Shown piece after piece: positions 31,565 through 42,772 of a stretch of 64,000 nucleotides of DNA. The position numbers and the translations under genes were made by a program. Position 1 is the stretch's first letter. Every line of letters starts with the position of its first letter. Under the pieces are notes generated by a model. That model was not told where the DNA came from. It did not search any database and saw nothing but the letters and a program-made list of their open reading frames with translations. The stretch is from Bathynomus jamesi (Eukaryota > Arthropoda > Malacostraca > Isopoda > Cirolanidae), in the NCBI GenBank assembly GCA_023014485.1, contig JAJOZX010012031.1:47167-111166 (forward strand), written 5' to 3'.

Positions 31565-31630
31565 CATATACCTATCATAAGATGTTTAAAAGTATGTATA
31601 TATATAATATTAGTAAACTTACGTCAAGAT
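31452..31630. repeat. long near-perfect palindrome
   Basis: Arms of about 85 bases: ATCTTGACGTAAGTTTACTA ... on the left, its inverse ending TTACGTCAAGAT on the right, with a TA-rich centre. It can form a cruciform. There is no coding sequence. Confidence 0.85.
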
Positions 31631-31959
31631 AAACTAGTTACCCATAAAAACCTAATTGTTTTTCTATAATTCTGTTTTCTATGGTTGGTGGAATTATGTG
31701 TAGGCTAACTACGTTATTTGTTTCGTCTCCGAAAAGTTTAACTTCAAGTTTAATGAAGTTCAAGTTAATGTTATATTTGTTTCTAATCGTTAAACACTAT
31801 ATACATCTATTGTAAAACACTATATACATCTATACATCTATAGTGAAACACTATATATATCTATTTATCTATCTTAAAAAATTATAAAATATTTATCGTT
31901 TAATTTTGCTCATGTTGTTTGCAAAGTAAATACATTCAAACTTGTTTTAAATAAAGAAA

Positions 31960-31990
<31 letters not shown>

Positions 31991-32290
31991 CAGTATATAT
32001 ATATACATATAGATATCACAAGATGTTTAAAAGACTGTATATATATAATTATAGTAAACTTATGTCAAGATAAACTAGTTATCCATAAAAACCTAATTGT
32101 TTTTCTATAATTCTGTTTTCTATGGTTGGTTGAATTATGTGTAGACTAACTACGTTATTTGTTTCGTCTCCGAAAAGTTTAACTTCAAGTTTAATGAAGT
32201 TCAAGTTAATGTTATATTTGTTTCTAATCGTTAAACACTATATATATCTATTGTAAAACACTATATACATCTATATATCTATAAAAATTA
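31561..32290. repeat. tandem duplication, 441 bp period
   Basis: The right arm of the palindrome and what follows (CTAATTGTTTTTCTATAATT, GTTTCGTCTCCGAAAAG, TTAATGAAGTTCAAGTTAAT) recurs 441 bases later with few changes. The second unit is shorter at the end. This is the main non-coding part of the right side of the Polinton. Confidence 0.85.
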
Positions 32291-32394
32291 AGTGTGTAAA
32301 AATTATTTATTTAATAAACAGAATTTAATTGGATTCATCTACCGTCATATATATTGTGGTACACTATTTAAATGGATGATTAATATATGGTTTT

Positions 32395-33304
32395 TGTTAT
32401 CTGGAATACATGGCGCTATCTGGAATACATGGTGCGATCTGGCAACTCAGCACCCGAATACATGGCGTGATCTGGCAACTCAGCAACTGCATACATGGTG
32501 CGATCTGGCAACACAGCACCTGAATACATGGCGTGATGTGGCAACTCAGCAACTGAATACATGGCGCTATCTGGCAACTCAGCCAGAATAGAGGTTTATA
32601 AAAGACCGAGAGACGACTGACGGAGTCATTCAAGCTCGGCTCCCAGCCGAGCAAGGACCTCTGGTCCTTCTCTTTCTGGCCCTTTGGGAAAACCCCTTAG
32701 AGGCCTCTTAGGTTAGGTAAACGAAAATAACTTGGGGGAGAACTCCGCCTCCAAGTTGCATGCCTTGCAATCAAAGGCAACTACGCTCTCTCTCTCTCTC
32801 TCTCTCTCCTTCATAACTTGGGGGAGAACTCCGCCTCCAAGTTGCATGCCTTGCAATCAAAGGCAACTACTCTCTCTCTCTCCTTCAGGTGTACCCCTCC
32901 CCCCTTGGCTCAGCCAACTGACTGATTCAGCCAACTGGCTGATTAGGAGCCTATAAAACAACGCCTACTCGGCTGAAGTCTTAATATGCACTTGGCTCCT
33001 GCCAGGTGAACACCTCTCCTCCTTTCTCTCCTCCTTTCTCTCCTCCTTTCTCTCCTTTCTGGCCCTTTGGGGGGAATAGCTTGGGGGAGAACTCCGCCTC
33101 CAAGTTGCATGCACCTTGCAACCCCGGTTGGCAACAAAGGCCAGTACTCTTTTTTTTTCTTTTTTTCCCTTTTTTTTCTTTTTTTTAAATTTTTTTTTTA
33201 ATTTTTTTGCAACACCCCCCTTTGCAACAACCCCCACCCCCTTTGCAACATTACGTAATCACTTGCAACATTCTTGCACTCTCCCCTTTTGAGGCTATAC
33301 TACT
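32395..33304 (-). repeat. Polinton right terminal inverted repeat, expanded
   Basis: The outer 370 bases match the left end inverted. Inside lie about six 33-base units of ATGGCGTGATCTGGCAACTC type (32400-32590), of which the left end has only one or two, and two copies of a segment with AACTTGGGGGAGAACTCCGC and CT repeats (32730-32890). The expansion is confined to the right end. Confidence 0.8.
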
Positions 33305-33310
33305 GCATGT

Positions 33311-33890
33311 TACTATTTTTCTGTCCAGCCTTCGTCACGCAAGCAAGTTTTGAGCGCATTTAGATACCCTTACTACCTATAAAAAACTATATTGACACAT
33401 TAAGTTTTCGTGTAATCTTTCAAGATCCTTTACTCGGGCGCAAGACATTACGCCCGAGAAAGCATAAGTAATATCGTATATTTAAAGTTCTTTTAATGAA
33501 TAATTATTTGCTTGCATACGGTTACATAATAGTCCTTCTTCTAATTCTCATTAAATAAAACACGTTTTTCCTCCTATTAATTTTTTTTATAAAGAAAAAA
33601 ACATTTCAACTCGGGCTTATATCCTTCGGACTTGTAGAGGCACAATTTTTAATTCTGGCGATACATGGTAACTTTTTACTTTCGATAAGCGTGCCTTCAA
33701 CTGCCTTGGGCGGCGGTGCAGTTTGATTTTTGCCGCAATGTGAGGTTGTTCGCTTTTCTTAAATAATATGATTTATTTTTAATATTATAAGTATACTTAA
33801 TGCTTTACAAACTAAATATCCAAATGTAATTGACTCCAAATCCTTAGTTAACAAATTGAAATATCTTTATCGTGACAGTGACTTTAGAAA
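33311..33890. other. hAT internal sequence without recognised coding
   Basis: Between the Polinton duplication and the transposase remnant. Short palindromic bits of CGGGCG type near 33435-33460 and nothing else I can assign. Confidence 0.5.
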
Positions 33891-34208
33891 ATGCAAATCT
33901 ACAAATTAAATTTTAGAATCTTTCACGAACTAGGATTATTGTCTGCGATGTCGGAAACCACAAAGCTGATTCAGTTCCTTCTTACCATACCTGTAACTTC
34001 TGTTTCAAATGAAAGAAGTTTCTCTGTTCTTGATCGAATTAGTTCATATTTAAGAAACACAATGGCTCAAGAACGGCTCTCGTCCCTGGCTAGGATTTCA
34101 ATTGAAAAGGAAATAATTATTGATTTAGAAAGCAAAAAGGAATTACATGACCGAATATTAAAGGAATTTGCTTTAAAACCAAGACGCTTGGACTTTATGT
34201 TCAAGTAA
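33891..34208 (+). pseudogene. hAT transposase C-terminus of the outer element
   Basis: 105 codons with IPVTSVSNERSFSVLDRISS, the hAT dimerisation signature, then YLRNTMAQERLSSLARISIE. It differs from the dimerisation domains at 27.5 kb and 54.4 kb, so it is a separate hAT family. The remainder of the transposase is absent. Confidence 0.85.
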
Positions 34209-34357
34209 ATAAAATTCAAATAATTTTTTTACCGAGGTATGTATTTACTTATTTTATTGATAATCTTAAGTTATTGTCATGCATTTAAATGTCGGCTCAT
34301 ATGTAGACTTGAAAATTTAAAAAGAGCCCGAGTAGTCTTGAAGAGCTGGAGTCGCCA

Positions 34358-34392
<35 letters not shown>

Positions 34393-34401
34393 TGTATATA
34401 T

Positions 34402-35141
34402 CAGTGACAACTGGTGAACTTCTCAGCTAGGCATGCAAACAAATTTAAAAACATAAATCAGCACAAAAACCAATTGCGAGTGCCGTTGGCACGAGCCTAA
34501 TAGCTAGGGGGTTTGGGGTGAGCAGAGCCCGGAAGCCAACGCTTTTCTGTATTTTCAGAAGCATTTTCTAACATTCTAACAGGATTTATTTAACATATCA
34601 TATCTTTGGGAATTTTCCAGATTAGCTGCTGTTGGACCCAATCACTTTTTTCAAAAAATGCCCTTTATAGGTTCTTATTAATTTCCCCTATTTTCTATTA
34701 TATAAAGATCGAATTTGGCATCGATACTATTTAGAATATGAATTATTAGGAATACAGTAGTTGACTTTTAAACTTTTGACATGCATTATTTAAGGTTTCA
34801 CTGGTTAAAAGGACTCCAATTAAGTGAACAAACTTGAGATAAATAATAAACTTGTTTCTTTCACAAATAAATAAGGTTTATTTTAGTATGTTTTTGGCGA
34901 GAAGCCGATGCACCAATTCTTCTGAAAAGAAGCTGAGATGGAATTTTATGCCATAAGGACGGGAAAATAACGCTCATTTTGCCGTGTCGTGGAAGATTAA
35001 TCCATCTTTCAATGATTTTGTTGTTAAGAAATTCTGTATTTGGTGATCGTTACTATATATTAATATTGCTCTAAAACCTAATATTTATTTACATTTTAGA
35101 AGGGATGCACTGCATGCGTTGCATTCAATAAGGAAACGCCA

Positions 35142-35142
<1 letters not shown>
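34402..35142. mobile_element. possible non-autonomous hAT
   Basis: CAGTGACAACTGG at 34402 and GGAAACGCCACTG ending 35142 are imperfect inverted ends of hAT type, both next to TA runs. There is no coding sequence. Weak call because only six outer bases match well. Confidence 0.35.
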
Positions 35143-35180
<38 letters not shown>

Positions 35181-35192
<12 letters not shown>

Positions 35193-36420
35193 TGACGAAT
35201 GGTTAGGTTAAGTCGTAATATTTTCGTTAGTTTTAACGTTTTATTTGAATAGATATACGCGGACAAAGTTGGGGAGCGCAAACTACACTAGGATAATGTA
35301 GGGGAACGTAAACTACACTAGGGTAATGTAGGGGAACGTAAACTACACGAGGCACCATAGGGCAAAAACTCATCGGACAAAAACTCACTGGACAAAAACT
35401 CACCAGACAAATGTTTTTGCGAAATACATACACTCTAGTCTAGATCTTAAGATCTCAAAATTTTAGACTCATTGTAGATAATTACTCTTCATCTTTCAAA
35501 TTATTCATCTTTCAAATTGTTCATCTTTCAAACTGTTCTGTTTTTAACCAATCAACCAATATTAATTTTTCACCGACCTACCAATCTTTCGTTATAACGT
35601 ATCCCGTTTTTTATGCCAGTTGTTTTCTCAACTCCAACCGTTGAAGATCAGTTTATATCCCATTTTGGTTTTGCTATTTTTCAATGTTTTATTTTTGTTC
35701 AGGTTAACTGTACGCCCTTGACGATTGGTTAGGTTAAGTCGTGATATTTTCGTTAGTTAACCTTATAACCCGGTTAGGTTAATTGAATACCCGGTTAGGT
35801 CAACTGAATACCCGGTTAGGTTCATTGAATGCCCGGGTAGGTCAACTGAATACCCGGTTAGGTTCATTGAATGCCCGGTTAGGTCAACTGTACGCCCTTG
35901 TCGATTGGTTAGGTTTAGTCGTGATATTTTCGTTAGTTAGCCTTATAAAGCTAACTAAAGAAGACTGGGGGGTCCTGATCTTCAGGTGATCCGAATTTTT
36001 ATATAAATTTTGTAATATTTCGAGGTACCAAAAGTGTTACCTCACAGAAAAATTACCCCACTACAAGTGTGGATTATTACACACTCGACCTCACTTATAC
36101 CCACTTAATTACACTCATACACACACACACAAAATATATATATATATATATATAATGAGAAATAAGAGCACGAGGAGATGGTATATGTTTAATAACAGAC
36201 GTTTCGGAAAAGTTCAATTATCTACAATGAATTTAAAATCTTAAGAGTGTATGTTAAGATCTAGACTAGAGTGTATGTATTTCGCAAAAACATTTGTCTG
36301 GTGAGTTTTTTTCCTCTTTTGTATTTAAGTGGTGAGTTTTTGTCCGATGAGTTTTTGTCCAGTGAGTTTTTGTCCTGGATTCACGTAAACTACACTTGCT
36401 CCGCTAAAGTTAGTCAGTGT
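35181..36420. repeat. composite non-autonomous repeat with inverted arms
   Basis: The arms 35280-35490 and 36220-36420 are inverted copies: AAACTACACTAGG units, a triplicated GGACAAAAACTCA type unit, and ATACACTCTAGTCTAGATCT. Between them lie GGTTAGGT tandem units (35700-35945). At 36185-36220, minus strand, a hairpin followed by CGAAACGTC resembles a Penelope end. No coding sequence. Confidence 0.6.
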
Positions 36421-36985
36421 TGAGTATTGACAACTTGACTAAGATTACTGTTGCTGTCTGCTAAAGTAGTAAATAACTTTGGATGGAAATTTCTTCCCAC
36501 CCTGGTCTGCTCAGCCTTAATACGCTCTAGTGGTTTCATGTTGTCCTTTTTTAGCCTTTTTATAGCCTTGGGAAACCATGATGGCTCTGAAGGCTAACCC
36601 TAGCCCCTAGATCAAGGCTTAAAGGCCTACCCTACCTTAGGGCTTAGGCCCATCTCTAAGTAACACTCTAAGTAGCAAACAGTCTTAGTTAAGACAAGTT
36701 AAAAATCAGAATACTAACAGTACTATTAATTTTTGGTTCTTTGAATTAACTAGTGAAGGGTTCCAGCAAGGTTGCTAGACCAGTAGTCGCTACTCTACTA
36801 AGATTTAATTTCTTTACTTAACACTTATATAATGTTTTTTATCCTTTTTCAGAATTGTTTTTCTAATAGGCCCCGAAATCTTAATCCAATTAAAAATAGC
36901 CTACAAATTATATTACAAGATATAATATTTCTATTAGCTCAGAATCTCAGATTTTATTCTCAATTATTTTAAATACAGTATGCCT
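36421..36985. other. unassigned sequence
   Basis: Includes a run of short CTAAG/CCTA-type repeats near 36590-36670. No gene or element ends seen. Confidence 0.5.
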
Positions 36986-36989
36986 TATG

Positions 36990-37665
36990 GTGCAAGGAGG
37001 AAAAAACTTTGATGAAGTCACTCTTTGAAGATATTGATCCAGGCCCAAATCAGAAATTAAATAGAGGACCTTGCATTTTTTGCAAAAAATATATTATTAA
37101 AAATGGTACAAGAATGGCTGAACATATATTTAAGAAATGTCTTAAGTGTACAGAAGATATAAAGCTTAAATACTAGCAAAAAGAAAGAAAAAGGGCTACG
37201 TCTAGAAGTAAATATGTTACTTTATCTTCAACAGAATCAACCTCAACAGAAGCTCACAGATCTACACTTAAAACTCCAACTCCCTCTCAAGAAAGATAAA
37301 AAAGTTGTTGATGTAAGTGAGGAACAGGAGGAAGAATCCGCACTGTGAAGCATTTTAAATAATTTGAATTTTATTTTTAGTGTAAAAAGAAAAATTTTGG
37401 AAAATCCATCGCTATCGGCCCCATCAGGGCCATCTCCAGCTTTTTCTGATTACTTTGTTCAGTGAAATGCATCTGGCTTTAAAAGATCGAGAACTATGGG
37501 ATCACTTGTTGATACAATGAATGATCTCGAAAAAAAGGCGTTGGATGCCATGTTAGCTAACGTACTATTTTTCAGTAGTACACTATTATCCATAGTTGAG
37601 AATAAGAGTTTGCTACAGTTTTTCAAGAAACTTATTTTTTTTAAATGTTTTGACTTAATAAAAGT
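36990..37665 (+). pseudogene. hAT transposase N-terminal relic with BED finger
   Basis: The plus strand shows CIFCKKYIIKNGTRMAEHIF then KKC, a zinc finger of BED type (C-x2-C ... H-x4-C here), a Ser/Thr-rich linker, and then MNDLEKKALDAMLANVLFFS, STLLSIVENKSLLQFFKKL, the usual start of the hAT core. Stops interrupt it three times. The rest of the gene is absent. Confidence 0.6.
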
Positions 37666-37825
37666 GAGCTAAAAAATAGCTACCCACATCGCTAGCTCCA
37701 CCTACCACCTTTTTCTTCACCGTTCAACAAAAATTTTCAATCGCTATTGAACATTTTGTACGGCCTTTTTTTCTATGTAAATTTGTCTGTTATAATTGTT
37801 AACTGAAGTATTCAGGCTGTCCAAA

Positions 37826-37841
37826 TCATAGTTATATATAT

Positions 37842-37875
<34 letters not shown>

Positions 37876-38039
37876 GCAAACAACCACAAGGAAAAGGAAA
37901 CACAAAGTCCGAGCGCTTTCGTGATATATTCACATTATCAAGGAGGAACAGAATATATCACGAAAGCGCTCGGACTTTGTGTTTCCTTTTCCTTGTGGTT
38001 GTTTGCTTATTAATAAGGTCACGTGTTATTTTGTGATTT

Positions 38040-38072
<33 letters not shown>
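37826..38072. repeat. Penelope-type terminal palindrome
   Basis: Two inverted copies of the same terminal sequence (37877-37935 and 37955-38008) between TA runs, each containing CGAAAGCGCTCGGAC in its sense orientation. This is the same repeat as at 4078-4150. A solo inverted pair without a gene. Confidence 0.75.
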
Positions 38073-38528
38073 CGGGATTATGTGTTTTGCTGTTGTGGCG
38101 GTTACACGTGTTTCGATCGAAGTCCGAATAAAAGCGATATTACAGTAAAAATCCTGCAGTTAATCAGTTTTAAACGGTGCCGATATTGTGAGTTAATTGA
38201 TAGTGCATAGCGGTATTTCTTTTTAAAAAAGTAAAAATCGCGGCGTATACCAAAAAAGTGAATAAAATCAAAGTGAATTAATATATACAGCATTTGTTTT
38301 TGTTATTTTTCCGAGTCTCTTTGTGAGGAAAGTTTTGTTTTTTGAAGTGCCCGCAAATATCCCCCCATTATCCCCCGCAGCCACAGTCGAGAGGACCAAT
38401 CAGTGAGAAGTATACAGCGTGCCACATCCCCTACCCTGGAGTAACGGAAAATTCTTTCCCTCACACAGCTTGAGTCATCCCCCACCCAATACCTCCCATA
38501 ATACCCCTTTTTGAGTCACTTCACCAAC

Positions 38529-39454
38529 ATGGAAATTAATGCATACATGCAACTCTGTGGTATCTGTAAAGCTGCAACAGCTGAGACAGAGGCGATGAGG
38601 TGCGATTTTTGTCAGCTACTTTTTGATTTTAAATGCCTAGAATGGGGAGATGAAAAAATCTCCCTTATAACGAACGCAAAGCAGTTTAATGGAATAAAAT
38701 TTTTCTGCGAGAACTGCTTGACCGAATTAAACTCTTTTACGGTATTTAAAGCAGAAAGAGACTACGAGAAGAGAATGAATGAGGAAAGTGGAAACAAAGA
38801 ACAGTGGAAAACGGAAGAAACGGAGAAAGGCGAAATAGAAAGAATTCAAATACCGTCACAAAATGAGGCCGAAAACAAACAGGCGACAAAGAGTGTAAAG
38901 ACAACACACAGCATAAGGGCAACGAAGGACACAAACACAAATAGGACAAGACAAGAGGGCAGTCAAGTAAGCGAAGTAAAACTGTCCCCCAATAAGGGCC
39001 AAAAAAAAAAGCCAAGAGTAAATATGGGGAAGGAATTATATGCAGGTATTATATAAAAGATAATTGCAGATTTAAAAGAGGACAATGTATATATGAACAT
39101 CCCCCAATATGCAATTTCTTCTATAATAATGGTCATTGTAAATTTGGAGACGGATGTAAATTCTACCACCCGGACATTTGCAGAACTTACGCAAAATACG
39201 GAACCTGCAAATTCGGGAATAAATGCTACTATCAACATCTCCCGACGGACTCAACGAACAAAGGAAAAAGTTTAAATGACAATAGGAATAAAAATAACAA
39301 TAGGAACAACAATAGGAACACAATAAGCGAACAAGAAAATTTTTTCAACATCTCAGACACCTTACGAATGCTAAATGTCATCCACATGCAGTTGACACAG
39401 CTGGAAACCCCCGAGCCAAATCGCTACCGGGCAAGAAGCTACCAATACAAGTAG
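38529..39454 (+). pseudogene. LINE ORF1: PHD-like finger plus three CCCH zinc fingers, one frameshift
   Basis: ATG 38529. Residues about 10-53 form a PHD-like zinc module (CGIC, MRCDFC, FKC, FFCENC). A long charged linker follows, rich in E, K, T. At a run of ten A (39001-39010) the frame changes, and the new frame (39041-39454) encodes three C-x8-C-x5/6-C-x3-H fingers: CRYYIKDNC with CIYEH, CNFFYNNGHC with CKFYH, CRTYAKYGTC with CYYQH. PHD-type ORF1 proteins are known in CR1 elements; CCCH fingers, typical of RNA-binding proteins, are not what I expect there. Copy 2 keeps the fingers. Likely role: RNA binding in the RNP. The frame change may be an indel or a sequencing error. Confidence 0.75.
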
Positions 39455-39525
39455 GAGGAAACGGATCTCTTTCGGAGGATCATAGAGCAACGAATCAAGC
39501 GATATCGAAGGAAAACGAACTTGAA

Positions 39526-42500
39526 ATGCACAAGGGGCAACGAAAAACAGAGAACATAAAAATTGTCCTGGCTAATATTCAAGGAATAAGACCAAACCAA
39601 TCACTCAATAAGGTTTCGTACCTGAAAGGATTTATGGACGAAACAAGGGCGGACATCGCATGCCTCACAGAAACTCATCTTAAAGATTGCCAAGGAAATT
39701 GTGAAAACTGCGAACATTGTATTGATAAGAAAGAGATAAATATAGAGGGCTTCAACTTACTAAGAGCGGATAGAACGACGAGACGGAAAGGTGGCTGTGC
39801 TATATATGTACAGGAAGGTCATATGACAGAGACGATAATAAGTAAATCAAACAGCTATGTGGAACTCCTAGCAGTGAAAATAGAAAAACTAAACTTGATA
39901 GTAATAGTCATCTATAGACCTCCAAGCACCCCAACCGAAAAATTCTCGGAGGCCATTGATGACATTAGAAAGCTAATAAAGGCCATAAACCCTCCATCCC
40001 CCAATATAATGATCTGCGGAGACTTTAACTTCCCATTTATAAAATACAAAAAGGTGAATAGGAATATATATATTCACCAGGACAAGGGGGGCACAAGAGA
40101 AGATCAGGAACAAGCAAAAATGTTGATGGCTCTCACAAACGAGTTTATGCTGACACAGGAGATAACAGAAAATACCAGAAAAAATAACTGCCTGGATCTG
40201 GTATTCACGAATAACACGAACTTGATTGCTGATATAAAAATAACCCCAACCATTATCTCAGACCACAACTTAATCGAGATATCAACAAATATGATGGCAG
40301 CATTAGAAGACAATACACATATTGTGGAAAGAAGTAAATTCGGGGCCTTTAACTTAAACTCGAAGACTATAAATTGGGAAGCAATCAGATCGCACATGGC
40401 CCAAATAGAATGGAGAACAATTTTCGAGAATAAAACAACTGAAGAAATGCTAACAACCTTGGAGGAAAAAACGCTGAGAATTTTAGAAAAATATGCTCCG
40501 AAATCACAGCCAAAAGGAAAGAGGAGCTGGCTAGAAAGGCAAAAGAGAAGACTATTCCGCAAAAGAAAGAGAGTGGAGGCGAAGTTAGGAAACTGCGGAG
40601 ATAATGGCAGGAAAACAATAAAAGAAAAACTGGAGGGTATCGATAGGGAAATACAAGCCCTGATTAAGGACCATACAGAGAGGGAAGAGGAAAAGGCGGT
40701 AGAAGCAATAAAGGAAAATCCAAAATACTTCTATAGCTATGCAAAAAGGAAAACAAAAACGCGCGCCGCTATTGGGCCCTTAAGGACGGGAAATAATGAA
40801 CTAACCGACGATCCAAAAGAAATATCTGATACATTGAGAGCTCAATATGAATCAGTTTTCAGTACCCCAAAAAGTGACAAAGCGATACCTGACATAAATG
40901 CATTCTTTGAAGAGGAATTGCAAGGAGAGTATATAACAGACTTTGAGTTTACACCAGAAGATGTAGCGAGAGCTATAGACAAATGAAACTACATTCAGCT
41001 GCAGGTCCGGACAATTGGAACGCATTATTGATTAAAAACTGTAAAAATGAAATAGCTACACCTTTATACTGGATATGGAGAAGATCCCTAGACACTGGGG
41101 AAATACCGAGCATCTTGAAAAGAGCAAACATTGTCCCTATATATAAAGGAGGGGACAGATCTCAAGCAAAGAACTATAGACCAGTGTCATTGACGTCCCA
41201 CCTCACCAAAGTATTTGAAAGAATAGTTAGAGAGAAAATTTATGATTTCCTGGAGACACGGGAAAGATTCAACGAAAATCAGCATGGATTCCGATCAGGT
41301 AGATCATGCCTATCACAACTAATAGAGCACTACAACAATATCCTAGATGCATTGGAAGGCAATGACAACTACGATGTTATATACACAGATTTTGCTAAAG
41401 CTTTCGATAAATGTGACCATGGTATAATAGCACATAAAATTAAAGACATGGGAATAACAGGCAAAGTGGGAAAATGGATCTACAACTTCCTTAGTGATCG
41501 TCTGCAGGTCGTCAAAATTCAAGGTATATCATCATCAGAATCGGAAGTACGCAGCTCAGTACCACAAGGGACAGTACTGGCCCCACTCCTGTTCATTATC
41601 ATGCTAACAGACATAGACAGCGGAGTAAACAGCAATAGTATAGTAACATCCTTTGCAGACGATACAAAGATCAGCAGAAAAATCAGCGATGTACATGACG
41701 TGGAGGCCTTGCAGAGGGACACGAACAAAATATACAAATGGTCAGAAGACAACAACATGTCATTCAACGCCGAGAAATTTCAGCTCTTGAGATATGGTAG
41801 AAAAGAAGAACTTAAACAGACTGCATATTATGCTCCAGATAGACAGGAAATTCAGAGAAGCATGAAAGCGATTGATCTCGGGATAATAATGACAGATGAT
41901 GCGAAATTCGAAACACAAAATCAGATAGCGATAAATAAAGCAAAAAGAGTCGCCGGACAGGTTCTAAGAACGTTCAAGAGAAGGGACAGGACAGTAATGA
42001 TTCCCCTGCTAAAAACACTGATTATACCAAAACTTGAATACTGCTCAGTTTTGACGTCCCCATATAAAAAGGAAGAAACTAATAAACTAGAAGAAACGCA
42101 AAGGCATTTCACAGCCAAGATTGATGGCTGCAAAGAACTCAACTACTGGGAAAGACTACGTAAACTAAATCTGTACTCACTGGAAAGAAGAAGAGAGAGG
42201 TACATCATAATCTACATATGGAAAATGATCGAAAAACTGGTACCAAACCTAAAACTAAACCCAATTACCATTCAAACAACACTGGAAAATAGGAAAGGCA
42301 GAATGTGTAGTGTTCCCAAATTAAAAGCACGACAAGGGACCTCCTCAACCCTGAAGGAAAATAGCTTGGTTGTCAGGGGGCCAAGACTTTTCAACCAGCT
42401 TCCTAAGGACCTCAGAAACGTAACGGGGGTCAAAGTTGAAGTCTTCAAGAAAAGACTGGATGCCTGGCTCAGGACAGTACCAGATGAGCCGGGCGTGCCT

Positions 42501-42578
42501 GGCTATGTACGGGGAGAGCGCAAGAAAGCAACTCGCTCCTCCACCAGGCCAGACCTAGAGGCGGGGCCACCAGCTTGA
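39526..42578 (+). pseudogene. LINE ORF2: AP endonuclease and reverse transcriptase, one base missing
   Basis: ATG 39526. Endonuclease motifs: NIQGIRPN, CLTETHL, VIVIYRPPS, MICGDFNFPF, NNCLDLVFTN, SDHNLIEI. At 40983 the frame ends in TGA; comparison with copy 2 shows one base is missing there, and the next frame carries on through HSAAGPDNW, NIVPIYKGGDRSQAKNYRPV, FRSGRSC, YTDFAKAFDKCDHG, SSVPQGTVLAPLLF and the catalytic SFADDTK, to a C-terminal domain with DLRNVTGVKVEVFKKRLDAW. The total of about 1017 codons is the full family length. The protein would nick the target and reverse-transcribe the RNA. Confidence 0.9.
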
Positions 42579-42654
42579 CCTCCGTGTGAAGAGAGCCAAC
42601 GCACGAAACAACATAAGGTTCATAAGTATATATATATATATACTGTATATATAT

Positions 42655-42691
42655 ACACACACCGGGTGTTCCAATAAAATGTTAATTATAT

Positions 42692-42772
<81 letters not shown>

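Larger units (their letters stand above)
15597..33304. mobile_element. Polinton/Maverick, 17.7 kb, nearly complete but degraded
   Basis: The ends are inverted: AGTAGTATAGCC at 15597 and GGCTATACTACT ending at 33304. They are flanked by GCATTT (15591-15596) and GCATGT (33305-33310), a 6-base duplication with one mismatch. Ends beginning AG and 6-base duplications are known for Polintons. The gene set is complete: protein-primed polymerase, integrase, packaging ATPase, protease, major and minor capsid proteins, plus small proteins and three unknown minus-strand genes. Polymerase and accessory genes run left, the others right. Premature stops or frameshifts hit the polymerase, integrase, major capsid protein and two small genes, so this copy cannot act on its own. 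Confidence 0.93.
15441..34360 (+). mobile_element. hAT element split by the Polinton
   Basis: Left end CAGTGGCGACTCC at 15441, inverted right end GGAGTCGCCACTG finishing at 34360. Without the Polinton the element is only about 1.2 kb. The part right of the Polinton encodes the end of a hAT transposase on the plus strand (33891-34208), so the ends and the gene belong together. The flanks are TA repeats, so the 8-base target duplication of the superfamily cannot be confirmed (ATATAATT against ATATATAT). Confidence 0.7.
38073..42628 (+). mobile_element. CR1/Jockey-group LINE, copy 1, nearly full length
   Basis: A 5' region of about 450 bases, ORF1 (38529), ORF2 (39526-42578) and a 50-base 3' region ending in TA repeats instead of poly(A). 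Only single-base lesions separate it from an intact element: one frame change in ORF1 and one in ORF2. Related copies are at 47430-52500 and, as a 3' stub, at 57135-57215. Confidence 0.88.

Noticed and set aside
32292..32654. Tandem Trp/Thr-rich frames on both strands
   Set aside because: They are the 33-base minisatellite of the Polinton right end.
39001..39056. Programmed frameshift in LINE ORF1 at the A run
   Set aside because: Possible, but a length error or indel in ten A is simpler and copy 2 is too decayed at this place to test it.
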